Of a stretch of 64,000 bases of DNA, positions 63,738-64,000 are shown one piece after another. The translations under genes were made by a program, and so were the position numbers. Numbering within the stretch: the stretch's first letter is position 1; each line of letters opens with the position of its first letter. The DNA is from Montifringilla adamsi (taxonomy: Eukaryota; Chordata; Aves; Passeriformes; Passeridae), in NCBI GenBank assembly GCA_017590115.1, contig JAGGNK010013114.1, positions 2,294,001 through 2,358,000 on the forward strand, in the 5' to 3' direction. Below the pieces are notes generated by a model that was not told the DNA's origin, did no database searches, and worked only from the letters and a program-made list of their open reading frames with translations.

Positions 63738-63977
63738 GCCTAGGAGAGGGAAGGAGCAAGATGGGGGGAGAAGGGCTGAGAGAGGGGAAAGGCTAAGAGA
63801 GCAAATGGTCTCACTAGTGCAGCTTAAGAGGGAGACTGAAGTGGGCGCGGAATCAGACTTGGGGCAATGGGATTATGGATACAGGATGGTTCAGGGCAGG
63901 ACCACAGGCTTAGCATATACCATACATTTCGGAGGGGTGAGACAGAGCATACCATTTAAATAAAATGCAATACTGCA

Positions 63978-63983
63978 TATGTT
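63978..63983. repeat. Right target-site duplication TATGTT
   Basis: The six bases tatgtt follow the LTR end (…actgca) and match the left flank at 63526-63531 exactly. They define the insertion boundaries. Confidence 0.85.
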
Positions 63984-64000
63984 GTTGTGCCTCCTGTAAA

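Larger units (their letters stand above)
63532..63977 (-). mobile_element. Complete solo LTR of an endogenous retrovirus (minus strand)
   Basis: This 446-base element begins with 'tgttgtagtttgttcggggt' and ends with 'aatgcaatactgca' on the plus strand, so it has TG...CA ends, and it is bounded by perfect TATGTT duplications. Orientation comes from an AATAAA polyadenylation signal on the minus strand (tttatt at 63661-63666). About 130 bases to its left would hold the end of R and U5, and the U3 lies to the right. A TATA-like 'gtatatg' sits on the minus strand at about 63914-63920. The left third is GC- and CpG-richer than anything else in the window, and a G-rich run lies at 63711-63737. No retroviral genes are present. 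It is a solo LTR, made presumably by LTR-LTR recombination. The family is inferred as ERVK-like from the 6-bp duplication only. Confidence 0.85.

Noticed and set aside
1..64000. CRISPR arrays, operons, ribosome-binding sites and other prokaryotic features
   Set aside because: The window is vertebrate DNA, and no regularly spaced direct-repeat array or bacterial gene organisation is present.

Overview
The window looks like 64 kb of non-coding DNA from a bird, most likely a member of Neoaves and plausibly a passerine. The evidence is four 3' fragments of CR1 LINEs (chicken repeat 1), the dominant avian retrotransposon, two avian-type solo LTRs of endogenous retroviruses, AT-rich and CpG-poor background, vertebrate-style microsatellites and a short run of Ns from assembly. 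The bird assignment is firm. Anything finer rests on remembered LTR families and is inference.

I could not support a single protein-coding gene, exon or functional RNA gene. The open reading frames are short (longest 169 codons), show no recognisable domain or signature residues, and the longer ones are explained by base bias, by microsatellites, or by reading antisense through CR1 or LTR sequence. The window is best described as intergenic or deep-intronic DNA, so there is no operon or pathway to describe.

Layout: a CR1 3' end opens the window (1-372). Mostly unique AT-rich sequence follows, broken by a GGAA/GAAA microsatellite (4672-4830), a near-identical 281/284-bp tandem duplication (10990-11554), a GT-only low-complexity tract (12142-12315), GAGCT pentamers (18801-18868), a pyrimidine-rich tract (22984-23480), and a second GT-only tract (25524-25690). 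The middle holds an A/C-only tract (31683-31748), an AT-rich block with a homeodomain-like palindrome (about 32680-33110), an AT microsatellite (35422-35459) and a CR1 (36571-37010). From 40 to 46 kb there is a possible tRNA-derived SINE relic (about 41412), a second A/C tract (41579-41650), an assembly gap inside poly-C (44055-44100), and a 94-bp sequence repeated directly 708 bp apart (44851 and 45559). The last third has CR1 fragments (48446-48640 plus strand; 52923-53215 minus strand), a perfect 16-bp hairpin (51165-51204), an old CR1/L3-like tail (57918-58046), a solo LTR on the plus strand (58427-58989), a 12-bp hairpin (59205-59240), and a second solo LTR on the minus strand (63532-63977) flanked by a perfect 6-bp target-site duplication.

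I found no convincing undescribed biological system. The observations most worth a second look are the tandem duplication (real or assembly artefact), the 94-bp direct repeat pair, the perfect hairpin, the solo LTR with its intact target-site duplication, and a few AT-rich blocks that may be conserved non-coding elements.
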